A stretch of 64,000 bases of DNA, taken from positions 124,001-188,000 of the forward strand of contig JAEXTV010000007.1 of NCBI GenBank assembly GCA_023406895.1, read 5' to 3'. The notes beneath the pieces were generated by a model that saw only the letters and a program-made list of their open reading frames with translations, searched no databases and was not told the origin of the DNA. Made by a program: the position numbers and the translations under genes. Below, piece after piece: positions 16,684-23,210 of the stretch (position 1 is its first letter; each line of letters starts with the position of its first letter). Origin of the DNA: Bacillota bacterium. Its GTDB lineage: Bacteria > Bacillota > Clostridia > Christensenellales > SZUA-584.

Positions 16684-17505
16684 TTAAAGTAACTTGTTGA
16701 AATCGACTGTATAGCCTGCTGCTTTCATTTCCTTCGCTATATCTATCTGCCAATTCTTATCTGATATATATACAACTCCACTAATATCAGATGGAAGTTC
16801 AATGTCATCAGCAACCAAAGTAACTACATTATTTCGCCCTATTCTTCCAATTAAGAATCCATGTTCAAACACAACATTTTGCCTTGCTCGGCTCTTTAGT
16901 TTGCCTTTTTCTGTTCCGTTCTCAGTATTTCCCTTGTCATCAGGCGTATATAGCGCTATCGCGAATCCTACATCAGTATATTTTTCAATTTTCTCAATAA
17001 TGGTGAGTCCACAATTTGCTTGTTCATTAAGAATAATTGGTTCGAAACCAAGTTGCGTTATAAAGCGCGCAGTCCTTTCTTTAGCTTCACCGTCGTGTCC
17101 ATGAATAATAAAGATCTTGTTACGATCTATATTAACAGAGCTCTTGTCTTTAAGTTTGGGTATATCTTTTTCTACTAACTTTGGAAGGTCATATTCATCA
17201 TTTCTTATATCTAGGATTAAGGATTCAATATAAGAAGCTATTTTGTCACCATACTCGCGCCAAAACGCATTTGCATCTGATTCTCCTACAATAGATACTA
17301 ATGCTACAGGGGGCTTCAACTTATCTTTAAGTCTTTTACTTTCTCCAGGAAGTTCTTGATCTAAAAATTGCGATAACTTGCGGCTCCATGTTTGGAACCT
17401 ATCCCATCCAAATGCATTCCCACGTTGTTCATATGCTTGAAAAATTTCAGTATGCAGTCGACCATTGAATCCTTCTAATCCTTTTATTATCTCTTGCTTA
17501 TCCAT
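16684..17505 (-). CDS. Orphan TIR-like domain protein (predicted nucleotide-binding, PF10137-type)
   Basis: A 273-residue protein. Residues 1-125 are a helical domain that I do not recognise. Residues 129-250 match the TIR-like family found in CBASS and Pycsar effectors and in stand-alone genes: KIFIIHGHDGEAKERTARFI, EPIILNEQANCG, FAIALYTPDD, RARQNVVFEHGF (206-217) and ELPSDISGVVY. The Glu in FEHG is the likely catalytic residue if it is an NADase. The region 16.66-17.63 kb is visibly more AT-rich than its neighbours, which suggests transfer. No nucleotide cyclase or other defence partner is adjacent. It may be a single-gene defence effector or a nucleotide sensor. GGAGG precedes the start. 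Confidence 0.8.
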   Translation of the reverse strand: MDKQEIIKGLEGFNGRLHTEIFQAYEQRGNAFGWDRFQTWSRKLSQFLDQELPGESKRLKDKLKPPVALVSIVGESDANAFWREYGDKIASYIESLILDIRNDEYDLPKLVEKDIPKLKDKSSVNIDRNKIFIIHGHDGEAKERTARFITQLGFEPIILNEQANCGLTIIEKIEKYTDVGFAIALYTPDDKGNTENGTEKGKLKSRARQNVVFEHGFLIGRIGRNNVVTLVADDIELPSDISGVVYISDKNWQIDIAKEMKAAGYTVDFNKLL

Positions 17506-17632
17506 TGAGGGCCTCCGACAATTAAATTTAAATTTTTATTACATAACTAATACCACATAAAACATTATACATCATATTTTTACAGGAATCGACACATTGA
17601 CAAAAATGTACAATCTTTTTGTGTAGCTACGC

Positions 17633-17656
17633 AAAAAACGCACCGTCTCCGGTGCG
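17633..17656 (-). terminator. Terminator of yqeY
   Basis: On the minus strand CGCACCG pairs with CGGTGCG across a four-base loop and is followed by T6 (A-run at 17633-17638 on the plus strand). Confidence 0.85.
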
Positions 17657-17672
17657 CCTTCGTCAGTTCTAT

Positions 17673-18119
17673 TTACTTACATGCCTCTTCCACAAGCTTG
17701 TTTATCATCTTCCCATCCGCCTTGCCCTTCACCAGCGGCATCAGCACCTTCATAATGCTGCCCTTGTCCTGCGGCGTCGGCTTCTCAATCCCAATCTGCT
17801 TCAACACATCCGCGATGACCGCCTTCACCTCATCCTCGCTCATTAACTGCGGCGCAAATGCCGAATACACGGCGATCTTAAACTTGTTTTCGTCTATGAT
17901 GTCCGTGCGGCTCGGCGGCGCGGTATCAATCGCCTCCTGCGCGCTCTTGATTTCCTTCATCACCACCGCGTTCTCTTCGTCCTCGGTCAGTTCACTGCGC
18001 TTGTCAATCTGTTTGCTTTTCAGCGCGGCAAGCAGCAGCGAGAGCGCGTCCTTGCGCGGCGTATCCTTCGCCTTTAAGGCCTCCATCATTTCTTTTCTGA
18101 CCACATCAATTTTTGACAT
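17673..18119 (-). CDS. yqeY: GatB/YqeY domain-containing protein
   Basis: A 148-residue protein with the YqeY pattern: many short helices, a KDALSLLLAALKSKQID segment near 25-40 and the C-terminal tail domain ending PQDKGSIMKVLMPLVKGKAD. YqeY is related to the tail domain of the GatB amidotransferase subunit and may act on tRNA or aminoacyl-tRNA. Its cellular role is not established. The start at 18119 follows AAAAGGAG. It has its own extended -10 promoter and a strong terminator, so it is probably monocistronic. Confidence 0.9.
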   Translation of the reverse strand: MSKIDVVRKEMMEALKAKDTPRKDALSLLLAALKSKQIDKRSELTEDEENAVVMKEIKSAQEAIDTAPPSRTDIIDENKFKIAVYSAFAPQLMSEDEVKAVIADVLKQIGIEKPTPQDKGSIMKVLMPLVKGKADGKMINKLVEEACK

Positions 18120-18172
18120 CGCAAATTCTCCTTTTATCTCAATAGCGTTAGCGTTAAAAATTATCTGACACT

Positions 18173-18201
18173 ACTATAGCACAAATTGCCATATTGGAAC
18201 A
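18173..18201 (-). promoter_or_regulatory. Probable promoter of yqeY (extended -10)
   Basis: The minus strand reads TGCTATAGT with TATAGT at 18173-18178, an extended -10 box, and a weak TGTTCC at 18196-18201 in the -35 position with 17-bp spacing. The predicted start is near 18166, about 46 bases before the ATG. Confidence 0.5.
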
Positions 18202-18241
18202 CAGCTTTGCGAATTTATATCAGGATAACACATGGAATTCT

Positions 18242-18336
18242 TGTCCATTTCCATAGTCACTTCACTTCGTTTCTCTCCGCTTCGCTCGCTCACTACGAAG
18301 TGGACTGAATGACAGAATATAATCAGTGAATGGACA
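18242..18336. repeat. Nested palindrome, MITE-like
   Basis: TGTCCATT (18242-18249) is inverted as AATGGACA at 18329-18336. Inside it, CACTTCGT (18263-18270) is inverted as ACGAAGTG (18295-18302). The 95-bp unit could fold as one long interrupted hairpin. It carries no gene and lies between yqeY and the riboswitch terminator. No second copy is seen in the window. Confidence 0.5.
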
Positions 18337-18362
18337 CGCACTTTGTTTGCGCGGGCAAATGC

Positions 18363-18383
18363 AAAAAACCGCCTTGGCGGTTT
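18363..18383 (-). terminator. Terminator downstream of the c-di-GMP riboswitch
   Basis: AACCGC and GCGGTT pair around CTTG, with A6 on the plus-strand left side, so on the minus strand the hairpin is followed by T6. It lies about 130 bases after the aptamer. The plus strand has only TTTCTT after the stem and would terminate poorly. Confidence 0.75.
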
Positions 18384-18510
18384 CTTGCGTCTCGTTCTAT
18401 TTGATCCCCCTAGATGAAATAAAATAAGATGAAAGGATTAGAAGTATTGCGCAATGCGCACCTATGTCAGACGCCTGAACGTCTGTTTTCCCTGAATCAA
18501 GGCAAACAAA

Positions 18511-18606
18511 AAGCCTCGCTTCGGTAACTGGCTGCCATAGACTTAAAATCCTTAGGCCCTGTAGCTTTGCGCCGCAACCTTTCGGCTGTTTTGCCGTTAT
18601 CGGCGG
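18511..18606 (-). promoter_or_regulatory. Class I cyclic-di-GMP riboswitch (GEMM-I) aptamer
   Basis: The minus strand carries the conserved GEMM-I elements in order. First is GATAACGGCAAAAC, then a P2 stem capped by the GAAA tetraloop (GCCGAAAGGT). Next come CGCAAAGC, GGGCCTAAG and TATGG (together the canonical 11-nt tetraloop receptor in P3), and AGTTACCGAAG closing the three-way junction. This pattern binds c-di-GMP in known members. A perfect promoter lies just upstream and a terminator downstream, but no gene follows before the terminator. The next gene is yqeY, 390 bases on, with its own promoter. A CAGACG/CGTCTG hairpin near 18467-18484 may belong to the expression platform. Confidence 0.92.
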
Positions 18607-18644
18607 GACATGATGCCGCACACGGTTGAATACATCTAAGCTTG

Positions 18645-18673
18645 AGTATAGAAACATATTGCGTTTTTGTCAA
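18645..18673 (-). promoter_or_regulatory. Promoter of the c-di-GMP riboswitch transcript
   Basis: On the minus strand TTGACA (18668-18673) and TATACT (18645-18650) are separated by exactly 17 bp. The transcript would start near 18638, some 30 bases before the aptamer. Confidence 0.85.
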
Positions 18674-18747
18674 CGGGAATTATACTAAATATTGTGGTTT
18701 TTTATCAGAATATGAAGAAAAAGGGGAGTATGCGTCGAATGGCGTTT

Positions 18748-19014
18748 TCAATCTTCAAAATCAAGATCACGTTTACAGTGCGGGCAGGATTGAGGAATGA
18801 CAAAGAATATGGTACGCAGCTTTTTGGCGCAATGAGGGCAGCGAACAAACATATAAGAGATAATAAAGCTTGCGAATAGTATAACCAAAGCGACGGATAC
18901 AAGCACGACTTTAACCCCATAAGAAGTAAAGTAAAGCAAATACGCTATAAATAAGAGGCCCACCCCAATATAGGTGAGAATTTTTTGTAATCGCACCGCT
19001 TTTCTAAACCCCAT
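18748..19014 (-). CDS. Small two-TM zinc-ribbon membrane protein, copy 1
   Basis: An 88-residue protein with a basic N-terminus (MGFRKAVRLQK), two hydrophobic segments (about 12-30 and 35-53) and a C-terminal zinc ribbon with CPHC near residue 59 and CPHC near 77. It is the last of a tandem family of four related frames on this strand. Function is unknown. Similar small proteins are often annotated as zinc-ribbon domain-containing. GGAG precedes the start. Confidence 0.75.
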   Translation of the reverse strand: MGFRKAVRLQKILTYIGVGLLFIAYLLYFTSYGVKVVLVSVALVILFASFIISYMFVRCPHCAKKLRTIFFVIPQSCPHCKRDLDFED

Positions 19015-19047
19015 CGCTGGCTCCTTTCTTATACGGCTGTATGGCTG

Positions 19048-19293
19048 TTATTCCTCGAGCTTACCGCCGCAGTGCGGGCAATATGGCGTATTGGGGTCCC
19101 TTACATTGAGCCTGCTGTTGCAATGCGGGCACCTGTAGAATATGGCCGTAATGATCAACCCAACAAAGCCGATTCCCACGGCAAGCGCACCAAACAAGAT
19201 ATACGGCACTTTGAAAAGCAGCATGGCAACCATAAGGCCGATGAAAATAAAGCAGCAGATATTGAATAACTTGAGCGCTAACTTGTAATGCAT
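19048..19293 (-). CDS. Small two-TM zinc-ribbon membrane protein, copy 2
   Basis: An 81-residue paralogue of its neighbours: MHYKLALKLFN, two membrane helices, then YRCPHCNSRLN and YCPHCGGKLEE. The frame is open 11 codons further upstream, and that extension resembles the extension of copy 3 (both read M.H.G.RLE). However, the GGAG site at 19300-19303 fits the ATG at 19293. The shared extension probably reflects a duplicated ribosome-binding region rather than coding sequence. Function unknown. Confidence 0.75.
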   Translation of the reverse strand: MHYKLALKLFNICCFIFIGLMVAMLLFKVPYILFGALAVGIGFVGLIITAIFYRCPHCNSRLNVRDPNTPYCPHCGGKLEE

Positions 19294-19343
19294 GGCACAC
19301 TCCAATCTTACCCCCCGATGGGTCATTTTAATTCATCATGACG

Positions 19344-19619
19344 TCAGTCATTGATATCAGTCTTGGCATTGAGGTCCTTGCCGCAGCTCGGGCAGAACGC
19401 GGGGATGGCAACAGTTCTGGTGGGGAGCAGGGCATGGCAGTGCGGGCAACGATAGTTCACAAACGTGATCACCACGCCGACGCCGATCAGTATGAGGCCG
19501 GCCGTGCCGAGAATAAGCATCGGCGCCACGCCACCGTTTAACAGCAGCATCAGCACGACGAGCCCGGCACCCGTCAAACCGAAAACATTGCTCAGCCTGC
19601 GCGCTTTTTTATAATTCAT
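19344..19619 (-). CDS. Small two-TM zinc-ribbon membrane protein, copy 3
   Basis: A 91-residue paralogue: MNYKKARRLSNVFGL, two hydrophobic helices, YRCPHCHALLP and FCPSCGKDLNAKTD. Its last codons are nearly identical to those of copy 4, which implies a recent tandem duplication. The start at 19619 has a GGAGGG site six bases upstream. Function unknown; the two CxxC pairs should bind one zinc ion on the cytosolic side. Confidence 0.75.
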   Translation of the reverse strand: MNYKKARRLSNVFGLTGAGLVVLMLLLNGGVAPMLILGTAGLILIGVGVVITFVNYRCPHCHALLPTRTVAIPAFCPSCGKDLNAKTDIND

Positions 19620-19668
19620 ATCGCCCTCCAGTCTCAACCCCAAGTGGGCCATTTATAATATTTATGAG

Positions 19669-19887
19669 TCAGTTATTGTTGTCAGTCTTGGCATTAAGCT
19701 CCTTGCCGCAGCCTGGGCAATGCGTGGGGATGGTCGAATTCCTGTAGGGCAGCACATAATGGCAAGGGCGGCGACAGAAAACGCGGTTGATGATTATACT
19801 GATCAAAAACATGATCACACCCATTATAACCAATATGTAAAAAACAGTAAAGGAATTCGCCAATAATAACGACACCATTATCATCAC
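19669..19887 (-). pseudogene. Truncated fourth copy of the zinc-ribbon membrane protein
   Basis: The frame keeps both membrane helices and ends in THCPGCGKELNAKTD, clearly homologous to copy 3. Homology in frame reaches back past the first ATG to a stop near 19930, but the usual MNYKKARRL start and any ribosome-binding site are gone, replaced by the terminator of the J-domain gene. The first CxxC is also damaged (CRRPC in place of CPHC). It is probably not expressed as a functional protein. Confidence 0.6.
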
Positions 19888-19900
19888 TATGCCGGTTGAT

Positions 19901-19932
19901 ATAAAAATAAAGCTGACGTTTCGGCAGCTTTA
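19901..19932 (-). terminator. Terminator of the J-domain/GGDEF-like gene
   Basis: On the minus strand AAAGCTG (19925-19931) pairs with CAGCTTT (19909-19915), followed by ATTTTTAT. Confidence 0.75.
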
Positions 19933-19954
19933 AAGGTCTTATCTCAATTCTTCC

Positions 19955-21163
19955 CTACACCTGCTGGTCGTCGAGATGGATATAATACCGCTTCACGTTG
20001 TCCGTACCCGTCACCACGCGCATGCGCGTTTCATGCTCGGCCTGCAGCAGTGTGTCTTCGGCGGTTTCGCCGCGGTAGGCGTGAATATGCCCGCACAGCC
20101 GGTAACGCAGCCCATCGCTCGGGCGAACCGCGGCAGACAGGCGTTTGAGCGCCTTCTGAGCGGGAAACGCGTCCGTCTCAATCAGCATCACCGCGAGCTG
20201 GTTTTCGGCAATGCGCGCCGCGCAGTCGATATCGCGCAGCGACTCGCTCAGCTGTGAGGCGGCGTTGGCCACGCACATCTGCACGTAATCCTTCGCGCTC
20301 ACGCCCGCAACCGCGCCCTCGGGTTCCACAGTAAAAAGCAGCAGACTGAACGTTTTCTTAAAGCGCCGTGCCCGCGCGATCTCCTTTTCCATCGCGTCGA
20401 GCAGCCCCTTGCGGCTTAAATAGCCTGTGAGCTTGTCGTACTTGAGCAGCGCCTCGCGGTAAACGCGTTCGGGGTCCATCGCGGGCGCCTGCGTGGCGAG
20501 ATACTTGAGCTTATAGATAATCGGCTTCAATTGCGCGTACCCGAGGCACACGCACCACTGGCCTTTTTCTTTGACCACGTACTTGGTATACGTCTCTTCA
20601 TTCACCTTGCCGGTGCGGTTGTCGCGGTCGGTTAAAAACACGGAGAAGATATGGACGCACTCATACTCCACGTCGTTGACCACGCATTTGTCGTACATGC
20701 GGAACGGCTTAATCACATACGAGCCCATCTGATAGAGTTCCTTGACGGCGGTTTTCCATTCGCAGAATTCGCCGAGCGTGAACATGCTGCGGTCCTTTAA
20801 AGACAGGCGGTCGTACGCAGCCGTCCAGTTTTCATAAAGCAGGCTCCGAAAATAGGCGTCCAGCGCCTTCTGGGCTTCGGCGTGCGGCTCGGCAGGCGCA
20901 GCGGCAGGCCGCGACTGCGGCTGCTGCGGGCGGTGGTTATACACCAGCCATTGCCTGTGATAGCTCTTGCGCTTGGCCGGATCGGAAATGACCGCGTAAG
21001 CCTGATTGATGAGCTGCATGCGCTCGGTGGCCCTTGCGTCTTTGCTGATATCGGGATGGTTCATCTGCGCGAGCCGCTTATACGCGCTTTTGACGATTTC
21101 GGGCTCTGCGTCCTGATGCACCTGAAGTATCATATAATAGTCATTGAATTCCGGAACGATCAT
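19955..21163 (-). CDS. J-domain protein fused to an NTF2-like region and a degenerate GGDEF domain
   Basis: A 402-residue cytosolic protein. Residues 6-70 form a J domain with the HPD motif (36-38) that stimulates Hsp70 ATPase. A Pro/Gln/Ala linker (79-95) follows. Residues 97-225 look like an NTF2-like alpha+beta domain. Residues 240-400 have the shape of a GGDEF domain, starting YDKLTGYLSRKGLLDAMEKE. The catalytic GGDEF position reads AENQL (319-323) and the metal-binding Asp is missing, so it should not make c-di-GMP. It may bind a nucleotide or a partner. The ATG at 21163 is preceded by AAGGGA; the frame is open 21 codons further upstream. Confidence 0.8.
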   Translation of the reverse strand: MIVPEFNDYYMILQVHQDAEPEIVKSAYKRLAQMNHPDISKDARATERMQLINQAYAVISDPAKRKSYHRQWLVYNHRPQQPQSRPAAAPAEPHAEAQKALDAYFRSLLYENWTAAYDRLSLKDRSMFTLGEFCEWKTAVKELYQMGSYVIKPFRMYDKCVVNDVEYECVHIFSVFLTDRDNRTGKVNEETYTKYVVKEKGQWCVCLGYAQLKPIIYKLKYLATQAPAMDPERVYREALLKYDKLTGYLSRKGLLDAMEKEIARARRFKKTFSLLLFTVEPEGAVAGVSAKDYVQMCVANAASQLSESLRDIDCAARIAENQLAVMLIETDAFPAQKALKRLSAAVRPSDGLRYRLCGHIHAYRGETAEDTLLQAEHETRMRVVTGTDNVKRYYIHLDDQQV

Positions 21164-21326
21164 GTGTTTTGAATCCCTTTCAATATGCTGTATATAAGCT
21201 GAAAAAATATATACTATATATACCACATTTTTATGCCTTTCAATATGAACTTTTTATTTTCGTCTTTGCTCAATATGGCAGTTGCTTTCACGTGTCTTTC
21301 CCCAGATACTGTGAAAACCACGGTAT

Positions 21327-21355
21327 TTGTTTATTGTCAATAGTTGTGATATAAG
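21327..21355 (+). promoter_or_regulatory. Promoter of the membrane protein gene at 21386
   Basis: TTGTTT (21327-21332) and TATAAG (21350-21355) are separated by 17 bp. The predicted start is near 21362. Confidence 0.5.
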
Positions 21356-21385
21356 TAAATAAGAACACAATGAGGGAGCACAATT

Positions 21386-21961
21386 GTGGAAAAACCGAAT
21401 TATATATTAAAAACTCATGAGAAAGTATTTACCTCCAAAGATAAAAATGCTGTCATCGAAGCCGTTGTGATCGGCGGTATCATCGTTTCGGGACTCATCC
21501 TTATTGTGTCACTGCTTGCTCAACTGTCTGCCATATTGACGTTAAGCATGGGGGTGCTTTTTGCGCTGCTGTTTGGGCGGCTTATCGGCTCGCCGTTCGT
21601 GGGCCGTAACAGCCTCGCAGTAGCATCTCCGCTGGAAATATGGTTTTATGATGACCATCTGATAATCTATCGTGATAGACTATATTGCAACAAAACACTG
21701 AGCCGAAGAACATACGACAAGCTGTTTTATAAGGATATTCGAAAATGCGAATACAAAATGATATCCGCGAAGATAATTTTTTTCGGCGTTACGGAAAGTG
21801 TTTGGTACGACTACAATAAGGACGGAAGCCTGCCGGAATACCCAACCCATCACGCAACAACAGATTGCAGTGATTTTTGCACGACAGAACACCCCGATAC
21901 CGATTTTATAACGGAAATTGAAAACCATTCGCCCATCAAGGTCGTCATGCAAGATCAATAG
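21386..21961 (+). CDS. Two-TM membrane protein with cytosolic PH-like region, function unknown
   Basis: A 191-residue protein starting at GTG with GAGGGA nine bases upstream. Two hydrophobic segments lie near residues 24-70. The rest contains a strand-rich stretch (IWFYDDHLIIYRDRLYCNK) that resembles a bacterial PH-like (YdbS/YcxB) domain, followed by a Cys/His-containing tail (HHATTDCSDFCTTEH). I cannot assign a function. It stands alone between the J-domain gene and the convergent chromate transporter genes and is more AT-rich than they are. Confidence 0.65.
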   Translation: MEKPNYILKTHEKVFTSKDKNAVIEAVVIGGIIVSGLILIVSLLAQLSAILTLSMGVLFALLFGRLIGSPFVGRNSLAVASPLEIWFYDDHLIIYRDRLYCNKTLSRRTYDKLFYKDIRKCEYKMISAKIIFFGVTESVWYDYNKDGSLPEYPTHHATTDCSDFCTTEHPDTDFITEIENHSPIKVVMQDQ

Positions 21962-22056
21962 ATCGCAGACACAGCAACGATCATTTATATGCAAAAGCAA
22001 GCTTTTAACAGGGAACCGGCGATTTGATTTCATTTCCCACTCTTTTGTAAAAAAGC

Positions 22057-22644
22057 TTATGCGATGCCGAGCACGCCGAAAAGCAGCAGGCCGACCACAC
22101 CCGCAATCAGTATGATGAGGACAGGGGAACGCTTGAACTTGATGATGGCGATACCCGAAACCAGCGCGATGATCATTGAGGGGATGTCCGCCTTCGAAAA
22201 CAGCGAGGTCCACCGCAGCTCACCGATGCTTTCCACACCGAGCAAAGCGGGCAGAGCCGCCAGCATCGCGGCAGAGGCAATGAGCCCGGTGACCACGGGC
22301 CTCAGGCCCCACATCGCGCGCCGCACGATGATGTTGTCTTCAAATTTGAAGAAATACCGCGCGAGCAGCGTTGTGATGATGAGCGACGGCAGAACGACAG
22401 CCACGGTGGCCACCACGCCGCCAAACAGCCCCGTTGTTTTGACGCCCGCGAATGTGGCCGCGTTAATCGCAAACGTGCCAGGTGTCATCTGGGAGACGGC
22501 CACGATATCACTCACCTCGATCGCCGTCATGAGGCCATAGCCCACAAGCTCGCTGTTGATGAGCGGCAGCATCGCGTAGCCGCCGCCGATTGAGAAGAGC
22601 CCGATCTTAAAGAAGATCCAACCCAGCAGCAGATAGTGCGTCAT
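22057..22644 (-). CDS. Chromate transporter family protein, second half-subunit
   Basis: A 195-residue membrane protein of the CHR family in its short, single-domain form. It begins with the conserved GLFSIGGGYAMLPLI segment near residue 17, followed by about five more hydrophobic helices. Short CHR genes occur in pairs whose products form one transporter. Members export chromate or related oxyanions, but many have unknown physiological substrates. It overlaps its partner by four bases. Confidence 0.88.
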   Translation of the reverse strand: MTHYLLLGWIFFKIGLFSIGGGYAMLPLINSELVGYGLMTAIEVSDIVAVSQMTPGTFAINAATFAGVKTTGLFGGVVATVAVVLPSLIITTLLARYFFKFEDNIIVRRAMWGLRPVVTGLIASAAMLAALPALLGVESIGELRWTSLFSKADIPSMIIALVSGIAIIKFKRSPVLIILIAGVVGLLLFGVLGIA

Positions 22645-23210
22645 GGCTGATCCTCCCCGGGTTCTTTTTTCACACGGAAAATACCCGCCGTGATGCCGAA
22701 GACCATTGCGCCGAGTATGATATAGATGCTGTTGATATCAAAAACGATGGACAGCAGGAACGCGACGAAAAACGCCGTCATCGAGACGGCGTCCTTATGA
22801 AAAGGCTTCATAAACGTGAGAAACGCGGAAACGAGCAGCGCCACCACGGCGGCACGGATGCCGCGAAGCGCCCCCGCGACGTAAACGTTGTCGCGCACGG
22901 CGGTATACACATAAGTGACTGCGGTCAGCACGATGAGCGAGGGAAGCACGACACCCGCGAGCGCGACGAGCGCGCCGCGCAGTTTCTTCAGCCGGTATCC
23001 GATGAGTATGCTGCAATTGACCGCAATGGCTCCGGGCACCGATTGCCCGAGCGCAATCATATTGAGCATGTCGTCATCGCTGATCCAGCCGTTTTTACCC
23101 ACAAATTCATCCCGGAACAGCGGCACCATGGCGTAACCGCCGCCGAATGTCAATGCGCCTATCTTCAGCATGGTGAGAAATATGCGAAGAAGGCTCGAGT
23201 CTTTAGTCAT
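22641..23210 (-). CDS. Chromate transporter family protein, first half-subunit
   Basis: A 189-residue membrane protein with the CHR signature GALTFGGGYAMVPLF near residue 17 and the segment SVPGAIAVNCSILIGY. It pairs with the next gene. The ATG at 23210 lies eight bases inside the end of the aconitase gene, so it should be translated from the aconitase message. An in-frame GTG at 23219 is possible. The link to aconitase suggests a role in an organic acid or anion context rather than chromate (inference). Confidence 0.87.
   Translation of the reverse strand: MTKDSSLLRIFLTMLKIGALTFGGGYAMVPLFRDEFVGKNGWISDDDMLNMIALGQSVPGAIAVNCSILIGYRLKKLRGALVALAGVVLPSLIVLTAVTYVYTAVRDNVYVAGALRGIRAAVVALLVSAFLTFMKPFHKDAVSMTAFFVAFLLSIVFDINSIYIILGAMVFGITAGIFRVKKEPGEDQP

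Noticed and set aside
16684..18119. The TIR-like gene plus yqeY as a two-gene defence system
   Set aside because: yqeY has its own promoter and terminator, ordinary composition and a housekeeping family, so there is no evidence for a functional pair.
18397..18657. An 86-codon minus-strand frame over the riboswitch
   Set aside because: It coincides with the conserved c-di-GMP aptamer, whose conserved bases explain the sequence; no ribosome-binding site.
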